Assembly: GCF_014805625.2 (NCBI RefSeq)
Contig: NW_023998426.1
Coordinates: 2,487,002 to 2,551,001 of the forward strand
From: Glossina fuscipes
Lineage: Eukaryota; Arthropoda; Insecta; Diptera; Glossinidae
Length of the DNA stretch: 64,000 nt
Direction: 5' to 3'
Part shown: positions 49,066-59,784 of the stretch, piece after piece
Numbering within the stretch: the stretch's first letter is position 1
How the letters are laid out: the number at the start of each line of letters is the position of its first letter
Program-made: the position numbers and the translations under genes
Notes under the pieces: model-generated
Told to the model about the DNA's origin: nothing
The model's input: only the letters and a program-made list of their open reading frames with translations
Databases searched by the model: none

Positions 49066-49864
49066 TTAGCCTGACCCTGAACTACGGGGGCCGCCATGTA
49101 CGCAAACAAAATCTTTAAATTATGGATTAAATTTGAGAATTAGTGGCCTACGAAAACTAATTACATAGAAAAAGTTAAAAATATATTTTGCATAAATATT
49201 TACCCGTAGCGACAAAAAGACTAATAGCTTAAACGCTATCCTTTATACAAGATAGAAGTGAGATCAAGCACTTAAACAGTTTGATTTATGTAGATGTTTC
49301 CTTACTTACCTTACCTTCTTCTTATTTTCCAGGAAATACAAAAAAGGAAGAAAGAGCTAATCATAGGAAAAACAACGAAAGTTGGACGAGTCATTTTAAA
49401 AGCAGCCAAGTAATTTCAATATATTGTACAGGAAACCCTTAATAGAAATCTAGTTAAAAAGATTCAAACGTTTGTACTCATGTATACTCGCGTATATAAG
49501 ACTGTTCGCTTCCATTCAATCCAGTTGAGAATTCGATTTTTTTCGTTCTAAGAAAAGTGTCCATGATGCTGTTATCTTTATATCCCCCTTTATGCAGGGT
49601 TTTAAAGGTTCGTACCAGTCCGGTCACATGCCCTAAATATCATTATTGGCAAATGCTCTGAAGGCCAGTAATGTCATTCGTTGGATAAGCTAACAAGAAT
49701 AATTTGATTCACTTAGTAAACTAAGTATACATATATGTAAAGGGTATACATGAAGATATTTTCAAACGATGCCACTGCACACTTTGACTTCTTCATGGCT
49801 CGAAAAGAAAGCCATTATTGTTTTGAGACATTTCGTGCATATGCTCTATAGAAGGAATTGCATT
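49066..49864. other. No gene recognised
   Basis: Unique AT-rich sequence. TTTTAAAAGCAGCCAAGTAA near 49394 weakly recalls the duplicated unit at 44.7/45.0 kb. Confidence 0.5.
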
Positions 49865-50085
49865 TTTTTACACCCTACACCACACACCTACTTATTGTAC
49901 AAAAAGTTACCAAATTTGCTATACTGACATGTTTTGGGGCCCAAGAACGGCGGGTATTGAAAACGATCTTTAATCATCTTCCATATATTGGAAAGACGTT
50001 ATACGAACAATTGTATTAAGCGTTAAGGGTAATTTAATGGCGATCCATGCCTCACTTTAGTGTTTTTAGTTGTTTCTTTCCGTGA
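49865..50085 (-). repeat. Dispersed repeat family A, copy (minus)
   Basis: TTTTTTACACCCTACACCAC, GGGGCCCAAGAACGGCGGGT with ATTGAAAACG, and CACTTTAGTGTTTTTAGTTG follow minus order. It lacks the GATCGATTCAGAATC segment, so it is internally deleted. Confidence 0.65.
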
Positions 50086-51200
50086 CGAGAACTTTAATTT
50101 ACAATTGCTATCTTTATATCGATATGGAGCCAAGGAGTGGCAGTGGGAGTGAGAGAAAGTTAAAATCGATGCGTAAAGCTCAAAAAGTTTCCAAACTGCC
50201 AAAGAGGACGGAATGAGAAAATATATTAGAATTAGCAACGCTTTTATTATGATATGAAATTGTTAACACAGGGTGTTGGGTGTTCGTAGGAAATGGACTC
50301 AACAAGCTTGTAGGACTCTTATAAGTTAAGACAATAAAATTTGATAAAAATTAATGTCCTTCACAGTCAATATACCTCTCGATCATCGATTATTGATCGT
50401 CAATACATTCGTTACTAAGAATATTATATTAACAATTTTGTGTCATGTATGTCGATCGCACAGAATCCTTTAGGATATATGGAGGAAGTTTTAAAACAGC
50501 TTCGCATCGAAACTTAGCTTGGAGGCAAGTCTTGTGGGCTGACTTTGTTCTGGTTAATAGGCAAAGTTTTAAATCAACCCCTTCTATGGGTTTTCTGCTC
50601 GCTCTAAGAGCCACATTTGCCACTGGTGTTGAGTTTAAATGCTTTGCTTATAAATAATTTTAACAATTTCTCTGTATTCTTCTTTACTCGGCAAATATGA
50701 AATAGTTAAACTGTTATTAGCATTTACAGTAATTAACAACTTTGCTCAACTAATTTAGCAAAAATATTTCCTACTGCTCTCTTTCGTCGAACATGAAACT
50801 TTCTGTTCATTCAGAACACGTACAAAATTTTCCATGTTTCTATTTATTTTAGTACCTTTTTTTTCTATTTACATATGTTTGTGGGCATAAAGCATTCATA
50901 TATGCATTCGCGTTCGTTTAGTTTTTGGTTAACATTCGTTCTTCATTCAATGGGTTTTTTGTTGCTTTATTCATGAATTACGCAGACCACAAAAATGTTA
51001 AGTTGTATTAGAAGGAGAATCAAATTTTTATAATCGGAATTAATTATTCGAGTCAATACTTTTTAGACAACATTTTATATATGTGTGCGTATATATGTGT
51101 GTATATTGTCTAGGAGACGCACTATTCTCTATATATATTATCACTAAAAATTAGAATTCTTTGATCATAATTGTTGCCTGCTGCCGGGATTTATCCATAT

Positions 51201-51235
<35 letters not shown>

Positions 51236-51306
51236 AGCTAGAATCTAATCATGCCATGCCGTTAATAAAATATACATACAGTAACGTATAATTGCTTCGT
51301 CCGCAG
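50086..51306. other. No gene; (AT)n near 51207-51235
   Basis: Unique AT-rich sequence. The frames on both strands at 50429-50657 occupy a slightly GC-richer patch but show no known motif. Confidence 0.5.
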
Positions 51307-51440
51307 GTGGTAAAAGGTCTACCGATGACGATGAGTTATATAATTTCTTGTTTGTTAGACGACGGAAGCAACCTATACAGTTGTTCCGGGAATACAAATT
51401 GTTGCATCGCACTTTTGCTTTTATATTTATAAGAATCTGA
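51307..51440 (+). CDS. Candidate coding exon following acceptor at 51306 (partial gene)
   Basis: The acceptor ATTGCTTCGTCCGCAG ends at 51306. Reading from it in the frame that requires a phase-1 predecessor gives an open segment beginning GKRSTDDDELYNFLF, rich in charged residues, ending at TGA 51438-51440. The exon at 26303-26339 ends in phase 1, and joining the two would create a Ser codon (A+GT) at the junction, so they are compatible. No strong donor lies inside, so it would be a terminal exon. However, no AATAAA signal is obvious nearby, and another frame from this acceptor is also open for about 40 codons. I do not recognise the protein. Confidence 0.22.
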
Positions 51441-52019
51441 GAGATTGATTAAACAACAAAACGGTGATAAAATATGCCAGAGTATGTTGTAACGGAAATT
51501 AACTCGTTTTCTCTGATATGGTTTCTCTTGTGGAAAATTTTCAATTGACAGGAAATTACTTTATTTCAAAGAGAAATGCGTATTTAATTACACCGTAGAT
51601 TGTAAAATTCAAAAAAAAAAAAATAGTGTGATCATCGCATGTATCATGGTGAAACATCATAAATTATTCTTATTCACTAAGCTAAGCATAGAAGGGGATA
51701 GATACACTTTATGGAACAGCAATTCGTGTCAATAGCTGAACTTAGAGAGTGTAACATACCATTGTTCGCAAACACTATAAGCAAGTGGTTGGGCGTTTAG
51801 CGTTTATTACGTACTTTAAAGAGAATTTAATTACGCAGAACCGCGAATTGCAGATACCTGTATGTCCTCCAGGTCAGCAGTGAAGGGAAAGGGTCATATC
51901 CCGCGCTCATGCCCATTTTTGATTAATCTATCGATATGGGTCGCGGCTCACCATTAAATACCCTAAACTATCTTTGTGTTATTCACATAATTACTTTCAA
52001 TACAAGGCGTTACATTAGA
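51441..52019. other. No gene recognised
   Basis: Unique AT-rich sequence with a poly-A patch near 51611-51622. Confidence 0.55.
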
Positions 52020-52165
52020 AAGTTGTCGAAAAAGTGATCCGATCTCTCTTGGGCCAAAACACGTCAGTGCAACAAACTTCATCAAAACGTGTCAGAAGTA
52101 GCAGCCAGTACATTGGGCACAAAAAAAACGAGACGGACAGACGGACACACAATTTTGGCCACAAA
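52020..52165 (+). repeat. Dispersed repeat family A fragment (plus)
   Basis: AAGTTGTCGAAAAAGTGATC with CGATCTC, and GAGACGGACAGACGGACACA, follow plus order. It is about 110 bp from the minus copy at 52275-52600. Confidence 0.6.
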
Positions 52166-52274
52166 CTTCGGATCATTCAACTTTGTCGTTTGGATGCTAA
52201 CATCTTCATTAATCCTAATCGTACCATGTGCTTTTTCTATAACGACATCACGATGTGTCCTGAAAATTATTAAA

Positions 52275-52600
52275 ATATGATACAAGGGCATATTAAATTT
52301 TCGCAGATGTATGCAACAACCAAAAAATTCACTTTTTATTATACCGATCGATTCAAAATCACCTCCTTGTCTGTCCGTCAGTCCGTATTGTTTTCTTGTG
52401 TTTAAGTTACAGGCGGCAAGTTTTGAAAAATTGGTTAAGTCGACATGATTTGCCCCAACGACGAACGCTGTTGAAAATGGTATCAAATTTTTCGACCACT
52501 GTCCATATGAAGTCCTATTTTGAAAAATCGATGTATCTATAACAGCAATATGGCGTAGAGACCTGGCCGACGATACAGTTTTTCGTTGCCTTTGTTTAAA
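52275..52600 (-). repeat. Dispersed repeat family A, copy (minus)
   Basis: CACTTTTTATTATACCGATC with GATTCAAAATCACC, TTGTCTGTCCGTCAGTCCG, CGACGAACGCTGTTGAAAAT, TTTTTCGACCACTGTCCATA and AATATGGCGTAGAGACC are in minus order. The longest open frame of the window (218 codons, minus strand, 52082-52738) spans this and the facing plus fragment. It has no protein-like domain, so I treat it as a by-product of the repeat. Confidence 0.75.
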
Positions 52601-54307
52601 TTCATTATATATCGAAAGACATATGGACACGCAGCGTAGATATGTACTCAAGGTAAACAATGTAAGTGAATAAACTTCACAATCGGTACAATCAGTTTTT
52701 TCAGCGACCCAGATGGCCGATAAATGTAGAGCAGGCAAGAAAGACCCGACTCAAAGAGATATTTTCGAAAATCGTATTTGCTTATTGCTTTGCCTATACC
52801 TATTCTCATATAATGCACAACATTTATTTAGCATTCTTTTGATAAGTACGAAGTGTGCGGCTGTGTGTGTAAGACCCACTTAATAGTTACAAAGCAAAAT
52901 TTGCATAATAATTAGCGTAAACAAAATTTATTTAAATAAGGCTAAGCTAATAACAATGAAGGGTTCTTATTAAATGCAATCCAAATATTGCTCAAACGTT
53001 ATAAATAGTCATTACGACATCGCTTATATGCACAAATAGCAAGCGTTATAAGCAATTTGTTTCAGTTTGCTCGGGTTTAATTAATAATAATATATTCAAG
53101 CATAAGACTTTTTACAAAAGTAAGCATTAACGTACTTATGTGTGCACGCTTACCCTGAAAATATAAATTTGTTTTTTTTTTTTTTTTGAAACTTTTCACT
53201 GTTAACTTACATCCGTCGTAGTAGTCGTTGTCGTCGTCGTCGTCGCCGTTGTAGTTGTAGTTGTTTCTCAATGTTAATCAAAGAAATTATTCACACACAA
53301 ATTGAATTTAAAAACACACATACCGGCCGCTACCTAATTGAATTTTTCACTGTCGCGTTCAATTATAATGATTATCGTTAAAATTCCATTCATAATAGCA
53401 ATTACAACAATAACAACAAAAACATTGATCATCATGATGACGATGCCTGTGACATTACAAACGTACACAAACACAAACACAGACACACACACATACACAT
53501 TCATAGATATGTGCAGGCGGACACACACCGAGAAATATAGAAAAATTTCACAGACACTCTTATAGAAATAACTGAATGACTGACTGCTTGCTGGCTATTT
53601 GACATCAACATCAATCCCAACGCAGAATATTGAAAGAAAAAAAAAACGAAAGAATCTAAAATTTAATAAAAAAACAAAAAAAACAAAAAAAAAAAATATG
53701 AGAAAATATGTGACATCGCCGCCAGCCATTTTGTAGAAATAAGATTCTTGCTACACTTAAGCTTACACTTAAACCTAAAATGCATACACTTACGCTGAAT
53801 GCTTATCTGTCTCTATGCGATTAAACACATGCATACCGTATACAAAAGTAACCTGACAACAAAAGCTTGATTTTATGGCATTATAGCAGTGCTTACACAC
53901 CGGTATCACGCAGTTATCTTGCCAACATATCTCTATCGTTGGTCATCTGCATAATATTAGAGAGAGAGAGAGAGAGACGAGAGAGACGAGAAACATTAAT
54001 CCGTGTGGGTGGCAATGGCTTGGGTCAATTGATATGATCTCTCCTTCGATAATGGCAACGTTTTAATTATGCTCTCATTCAAATTGAAATTAGTTTAATA
54101 TGCAAGTTATGTCAAGTACGTCAATCTCTTAATGCAAAAAGAAAAAAAAAGAAAAAAAAAAAAGAAAGAAAAAACTCCATAAATTAATTTATTTTGTTAT
54201 TTTTTAAGGTTCATTCATGATATGCAAAACCACGCAACAGGAAGTCTTTATGAATGCATGCATACGTACATAAGCAGATAGCCATAGCCAACTAACCACC
54301 AGCTTGT

Positions 54308-54309
<2 letters not shown>
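52601..54309. other. No gene; simple repeats
   Basis: The stretch includes a GTC/GTA/GTT trinucleotide tract at 53217-53263, CACA/ACAC-rich sequence at 53463-53500, an A-rich run near 53637-53698 and (GA)n at 53959-53990. Confidence 0.65.

Positions 54310-54357
<48 letters not shown>
54310..54357. repeat. Uninterrupted poly-A, 48 nt
   Basis: The longest homopolymer in the window. It may be a retroposon tail whose body has decayed, but no retroposed sequence is recognisable next to it. Confidence 0.95.
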
Positions 54358-54358
<1 letters not shown>

Positions 54359-54771
54359 AAGAAAACAAGAAATTCATTTGCCGTTTCACTAAAGACAATC
54401 GAAAAATACAGATATGCATGCAGTCAGTCACAACTTACTTTCAATTGCTAAAAGCAAAGGAGTAATTAACTCGTTAAAAAAAAATGATTACAATGCAAAT
54501 GAACAATTTTGTAGAATTCAAAAAGTCTCTGCCTTTATGCACGCAAATATGACGCATCAAGGTAAAACTATAAACGTATATTACCATAACTTGTTTTAGC
54601 ACATTTCAAGCACATTCTATGAAGGCGAAGTTTCCTATACCACCTTATGCATTTCCTCCAAGAAGTATTCGAGATTGTTGAAAACTAAGGACAAAGCAAA
54701 TAAATAAAGTCGAGCAAGAGCGATTATTAAATACCATGCGTCATTAATTTTGTCAAAAATATATGAAATTC

Positions 54772-54970
54772 GTACGCACGAGTAGTCGTCTAGTGGCCGG
54801 AAGATCGCGGCTATCAACTCAATGATCGGAGATTTAAACCCCAAGCGCAGTAGAATTTTCAATACAGGGTAGAGTGATCTAATTTGTCCCGCAGCCTTGA
54901 AGCCTATACTTTGCAAATTTATTTATAAAATACATTGACAATAAATATTAATAAATATTAATTAATAAAA
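54772..54970 (+). mobile_element. tRNA-derived SINE-like element, copy 2
   Basis: CTAGTGGCCGGAAGATCGCG (box-A-like), GGAGATTTAAACCCC (degenerate box B), AAGCGCAGTAGAATTTTCAA and CGCAGCCTTGAAGCC match the order and spacing of copy 1 at 24455-24670. The tail is an AATAAATATT-type simple repeat (54939-54970). Box B has lost the GTTCAAATC core, so it should be inactive. Confidence 0.55.
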
Positions 54971-55151
54971 ATATGTATCTAATGTTACTGAAGCTATTAC
55001 CCTATTAGGAAGTAAGTTTATTGCAGAACTTTTTAAAGGAAGATCAAAAAATAGGCCAATGAACCGTGCTGATTATCGAAGTGAATATCAGGTATGCAAA
55101 TATTTCTGAAACCGAAGTTTGCCTATGGATAGTCTTAACAACCTGCACATG

Positions 55152-55400
55152 CTTAATACCAAACGCTATCGGCAACAATTAATCGTTTAGAACCGTTCCC
55201 TGTTCAAAAAACAAGCGAAAGGTGAGAAAAGACAAACCAAGGTCATTTTTCTACATGACATTCGTCCCTCCACCCATATAGTAAAACCGATACGCGATAA
55301 GTTGAAAGTACTCGGTTAAGAAGTGTTAGCCTTTGCGATTTATTTAGCAAGTTCGACTCCTTCGGATTGTCACTCCTTTGCATCGCATTCGTACGAAAAT
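55152..55400 (+). mobile_element. Decayed mariner transposase fragment (mauritiana-like), second copy
   Basis: It starts with the same block as the relic at 29247 (CTTAATACCAAACGCTATCG). Translation in shifting frames gives LNTKRYRQQLI, NRSL, a KVIFLHD-like segment degraded to HDIRPS, then VKPIRDKLK-like, and APSDCHSFASH-like sequence at about 55349-55389. These correspond to the catalytic-domain C-terminal blocks of mariner transposases. In-frame stops and frameshifts are present. The region corresponding to HALAEQRF is missing or replaced, so it is more truncated than the first copy. Confidence 0.6.
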
Positions 55401-56139
55401 ATATCCATGATTTGAAAGATCATGCTTAGGTGATTTCAACCGAACGCAAATGAATGCATTATTATTCACGTTGGAAAGCTAGAACAACTTAACAGGAATT
55501 ATAGCAGAAATTAAAAAAATTTTCCCAATTTTCAAGGTTAATATCGTTATGGAAGTCTGTGTAGAGCAATTGTTACCAAACTATACATCACGTTTAGCAG
55601 ACGAGTAGCAGAGAGAGCGGCAGACCGAAAGACATGCGATATTAAGTTAACCAAAAATCTTGCGCCACTTACATAACCATACGCACTATTACGTGTAATC
55701 TTTGCCGAAACAAGAAATATTATCTGAGTACCTTTTGCCAGTCAGGACTTTTTAACTAATCCCTTTACATGCAAACGGTAAACAATATATATTTGCCAAA
55801 GTACACTGTTCACTTACTCATTACACATATGCACGGGAAGGTAAATAATGAAAAATCTACTGAGAATCTTATTTTGTTCAAAACTGAAAATGAAATCAGT
55901 GGGTATTACGAGGGGAAAGACACAGTTCAAAGTTTATCTTATCGCCGGTCGTTTGATTTAGTCGTAAGATGATTTTAGAAACCTTATGGGAGCCGTTATT
56001 CGACCATTCCTTTTTTCTTAAACAACTTTGTACAACTAAGGCTGTGCGATGAGATATTACTGTAGCATCCAAAACAACACAAGGATACAACAGAAAAAAA
56101 AAAAAACAATTGGCAAAGTCAATCTTACTCCTATATCAG
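55401..56139. other. No gene recognised
   Basis: Unique AT-rich sequence. The 67-codon frame at 55769-55972 has no motif that I know. Confidence 0.5.
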
Positions 56140-56166
56140 TTTTGCTGTTCCGGCTTGCGGACTTGG
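56140..56166 (+). CDS. Speculative 27-nt microexon
   Basis: CTTACTCCTATATCAG ends at 56139 and TGG|GTAAGC begins at 56167, enclosing 27 GC-rich nucleotides open in all three frames. Length divisible by three and both splice signals make it a possible cassette microexon, but so short an interval can occur by chance. Confidence 0.15.
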
Positions 56167-56449
56167 GTAAGCAATTTCTTCGAGAGAGCAGACCGGCAGA
56201 GAAACATGTTATGTTCAGTCAGTCTTGTGTTTTCAGCCATTGAAAGTAAATAGTGGCTGACTGCGTGTCTACATTTCTTAATTACCTTTTGGTTTTACCC
56301 CGTTGTGCGTATTTTGTGTACGCGTTATTTACACTTGCACTACACGTGACAGCAAATGGCAAATTTAAAGGGAATCAAATTCACGCGCGCACCACATCAC
56401 TTAACTTGAACTAAAATGCCAACATTTTCATTTTAAAACTCTTCCTATT

Positions 56450-56780
56450 AACATTTTGAAACGATGCCAAAATGTTCAATGTGTCGACTGCCATTGCCCC
56501 ATGCGCAGCGATAGCATCGACATTAAATACATGTCACATCGACTGAAGACGACAACTATTTCGCAAATTACAAACATCGATCAAAAATCGAAATTGTGCC
56601 TCATGATGTCGAGACAAAGACGCATTTGAAGGCGCTAAACGCCTGCATATGCGCATATCAATGCACTTGAATAGCTATCGTCTTTCTTCAGGCGTGCGAA
56701 AAACGTGTGAAAAATTGGACAAAAGATTCTCAATCAAGTCACATTTCAGCGTACAGCTCGACTGAAAGATTTTCGATGTA
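56450..56780. other. GC-richer patch with repeated ATCGA motifs
   Basis: ATCGA occurs in AGCATCGACA, CACATCGACTGA and AACATCGATC within about 70 bp, and complexity is higher than in the surroundings. It lies 200-500 bp upstream of the candidate exon at 56990. It could be regulatory or an unassigned repeat; no gene is seen. Confidence 0.3.
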
Positions 56781-56908
56781 AATACTTAGATAAATATATC
56801 AAACAAACACACACACACACACGCAAACACACATCTTTACAAATTGTGATTTTGCCTTTAGGTGGCGAGAAGGTTTTCAATTTTTCAACAAAAGTGTGAG
56901 ATTAGGCG

Positions 56909-56910
<2 letters not shown>

Positions 56911-56939
<29 letters not shown>
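56911..56939 (+). repeat. (TC)n microsatellite followed by acceptor-like CTGCAG
   Basis: A perfect TC run is followed at once by TGTCTGCAG (ending 56946), which makes a near-ideal pyrimidine tract plus acceptor 43 bp upstream of the acceptor at 56989. Confidence 0.9.
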
Positions 56940-56943
<4 letters not shown>

Positions 56944-56989
56944 GCAGTACAAAGATTGACTTACTTATATTATTTAGCTTTGCCTACAG

Positions 56990-57070
56990 GGACGTTTTTG
57001 ATGCGGATATCACGGGTCGAGCTCGGCCAGGCAGGCCTAAATCTCAGGCAATGATTTCGACTCGGTTTTT
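56990..57070 (+). CDS. Candidate 81-nt coding exon (partial gene)
   Basis: The acceptor TTAGCTTTGCCTACAG ends at 56989 and a donor GTAAGA begins at 57071. The 81-nt interval is GC- and CpG-rich (for example GGGTCGAGCTCGGCCAGGCA) in an AT-rich setting. One frame is open throughout and begins DVFDADITGRARPGRPKSQ, with phase 2 at both ends, so the exon could be skipped without a frameshift. GRARPGRPK loosely resembles an AT-hook, which is inference only. The same frame meets TAA just past the donor, so a terminal-exon reading is also possible. In the frame compatible with a phase-1 predecessor it stops at a TGA near its end. The gene is unknown. Confidence 0.35.
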
Positions 57071-57882
57071 GTAAGAAAAGCTAAGTCCGTGTCGACTGAT
57101 ATGATAATGGACGGATCTACCTTGCATCGGGCTGCGCGTTGCATTCCTCTGCGCGATTCTAATTTTTCGAGGCGTTTAAGTACTGCAGGATAGATATAAA
57201 ATTATGGCAGACAGACAGATTCCCATGATTAATATGACAGGACAGATATTCTTGTAGATGTGGGTAACACATACAAGTATTTATGACTTGCGTTTATGCA
57301 TACATTAAATTACATTGACAACAATAACGTTTGGCGGTTAATTTATATCCTTTGTAGCTTTTGTTTTATGCTTGCTATTGCTGTGTTATTTATTGTGATT
57401 AATTTACTATCATTTTTATTGTCTTCACCCAAAGTTTAACTTGCACGTACATCCATTCGGAGGGCGTCATGCTTTTACGCATATAGCTGAGAACACATTT
57501 ATGAGTCTATAAAAAGTATAAGCAAAAAAGCAATGTACGTTTTGGATCAAGCACTGATTTGCTTACTATTGTAAAATATATAAAAATCGTAAAGTATTCC
57601 TTTTTTTTTTTTTTTTTTTTTTGTTAGTGAACTAAACGGCTAATTTTCAGTCAAAGTGCTAGATGATCTTCGATACCGAACTTCACATCACATAGCTGAT
57701 AGGAACGTTCGATTCCAATGTCTGGCGAAGGCATTACTGAAATTGAAGTTAAGGGTTTTTCAATGGCAAACCTTATGCTGCGGATGTTTTTGTGGTCACG
57801 TAACGCTAACTTGTCCACCAGAATTGAGACAATGGAAATTGGGTGTATTCCCTAAAGTCACGAATGGAACGTGAATAGAGAA

Positions 57883-57921
<39 letters not shown>

Positions 57922-58534
57922 CATATATTTAATCTTATTCTAGTTCAGACGTACTTAATACGTGGCTAGTATAAACCTTCCCTTTCAACTCTCATACATA
58001 TGGAATAAATAAAGTTAATGGACTTTTATCGTTCAATGGTAAACTTAATAAATTTATTTGCAGTGCAAAAATTACATATTAAACAAGTGAGAAATATAAA
58101 TTTGCGATGAGGCGAATCTTTGAAGCCCACACTAAATTTCTTGTCAGTAAGCTTAATTTATTGCGTGCATTTCCAACATATAGAGCAATGCATCTTACAT
58201 GAAATGAAAGACAAAAATATACATAATAAAAAAAATTTTTTTTTTTTCTTTTCTAAAGGGCAGGTCACGATGCGTTGCTAAGTGACTTGAAAAACCGTAC
58301 CAAATTTCACGCTTGTCAGGATATCAAATTTCAAGTTTGTATAGTTATACTTGCGCAACTGCTGCACAGCAAGCTTTGATATACAGATAAATGGAGCCCT
58401 TCTCCGTCTCCTAAGCGTAATCAGATCGGGTATTAGCGATTGAATATAAAGCATTATTTATGTTTAAAAGTGACTTAAGTTCATTTTAAACTCGAATAAA
58501 TTAGATTCGCGGCTTCTATTCATCTCCTATACGT
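57071..58534. other. No firm gene; poly-T 57601-57622 and (AT)n 57892-57917
   Basis: AATTTTCAG ends near 57650 and is followed by the 72-codon frame at 57656-57874, which has no recognised motif. The rest is AT-rich. Confidence 0.5.
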
Positions 58535-58660
58535 GTAACGAAGTGACGGTCAGAAAGAAGGAAGAAAAGAGAAAGAGATACGTAGCAACAACAGCCTAGC
58601 GGACCTATGCCCAATCGGAATATGTTATGTTTTTACCGACCAAGCACAAACCCATTATCA
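58535..58660 (-). repeat. Dispersed repeat family B, copy 7
   Basis: AAGTGACGGTCAGAAAGAAG, a GA-rich block, CAACAGCCTAGCGGACCTAT and GCCCAATCGGAATATGTTAT are in the same order as copies 4 and 5. Confidence 0.7.
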
Positions 58661-59784
58661 AATATATTCGAAGGCATTGGTATCTCAACCCGCGGGCACT
58701 GACTTAATAGTCGCAGTTCATTTTGTAATGTTTCGCCAGGAACTTTGTCTTTTCCACACGAAATACAAAATCTTACCATTGAAGACATTTCTTTCCGAAA
58801 TTTAAAGCGTAAACTGTCCAAGCGCATTATCATTTTAATTTTAATTTAGTAAAATATTTATAGTCATGTGTTCTATTTCGAAATATAAAACTTGACTTAT
58901 GTCAGTCTACCTATTCACTCTCTTATTCACTCTCTTATGAGATCTAGAATTGCATATATATATATATATATATGTACTTATATATTCGCCGTCTGTTACA
59001 AACTGAATGACAAACTCGATAGACTAAAGTATTTCGTTGTCCTTGCTATCCCACGTAGAACTAAACTCACCTATAGATAACAAAACGAGCGCACGCATAT
59101 AGAAAAAAGAAAAAAAAAAAAAAAACAAAACGTGTTATGTCTGTGTTTACAATGTCTGTGTGGATACAAAAAATATCTTCTTTTTTTTTTCTTGTTTTTC
59201 AACTCGTCCTTTTCCTGGCTACATACAATACATACAGACGGATACTGCTGCTGCGTGGTTGTAAACGGATGTGTGTGCATATTCATGGATTATTACTGTT
59301 TAACAACAAGCTCTTTGACTACAACTTACATATTGTAATTAACCTGGTTGTCATGTTAATAAATCAAGAGGGAGTATCTTATATTTTTACCTTTTTGTTG
59401 ATTCTTTTTGTACTTACTTTTAACAGGATGCGTTAAATAGGTAAAGTAATTAAAAACAAGCAAAAATTTTGCTATGGAAACAGCATCATGACCTAAACAT
59501 ATATAACTGTGCGCGTAGGTGATTTAGAATTAATTTACTAAAGTCCAGTCAAATTAATCGTGCATCATTCCAGGTTACTGGTAAAATAATGATGACGTCC
59601 CCGGAATATGGCGTAAAATCATCTCACTTAGTGGGCAGAGTATACTAAATATAATGTAAGAAATCAGAAAAAGGTATCTTCTTTTCGAGAGACCAAGACC
59701 AAAAGAAAAAATTTCCAAGTATTATTTTATACAAAAATCTTTGCAGATCGCTGCTATATACCTCACGTATACTTGCCTGCTATG
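58661..59784. other. No gene; (AT)n at 58954-58972
   Basis: AT-rich sequence with an A-rich run near 59106-59125. Overlapping frames at 59071-59436 on both strands are homopolymer-driven and unrecognised. Confidence 0.6.

Noticed and set aside
52082..52738. 218-codon minus-strand open frame, the longest in the window
   Set aside because: It spans two family A repeat fragments and the short gap between them. Its translation shows no domain, and equivalent stretches in other copies carry stops.
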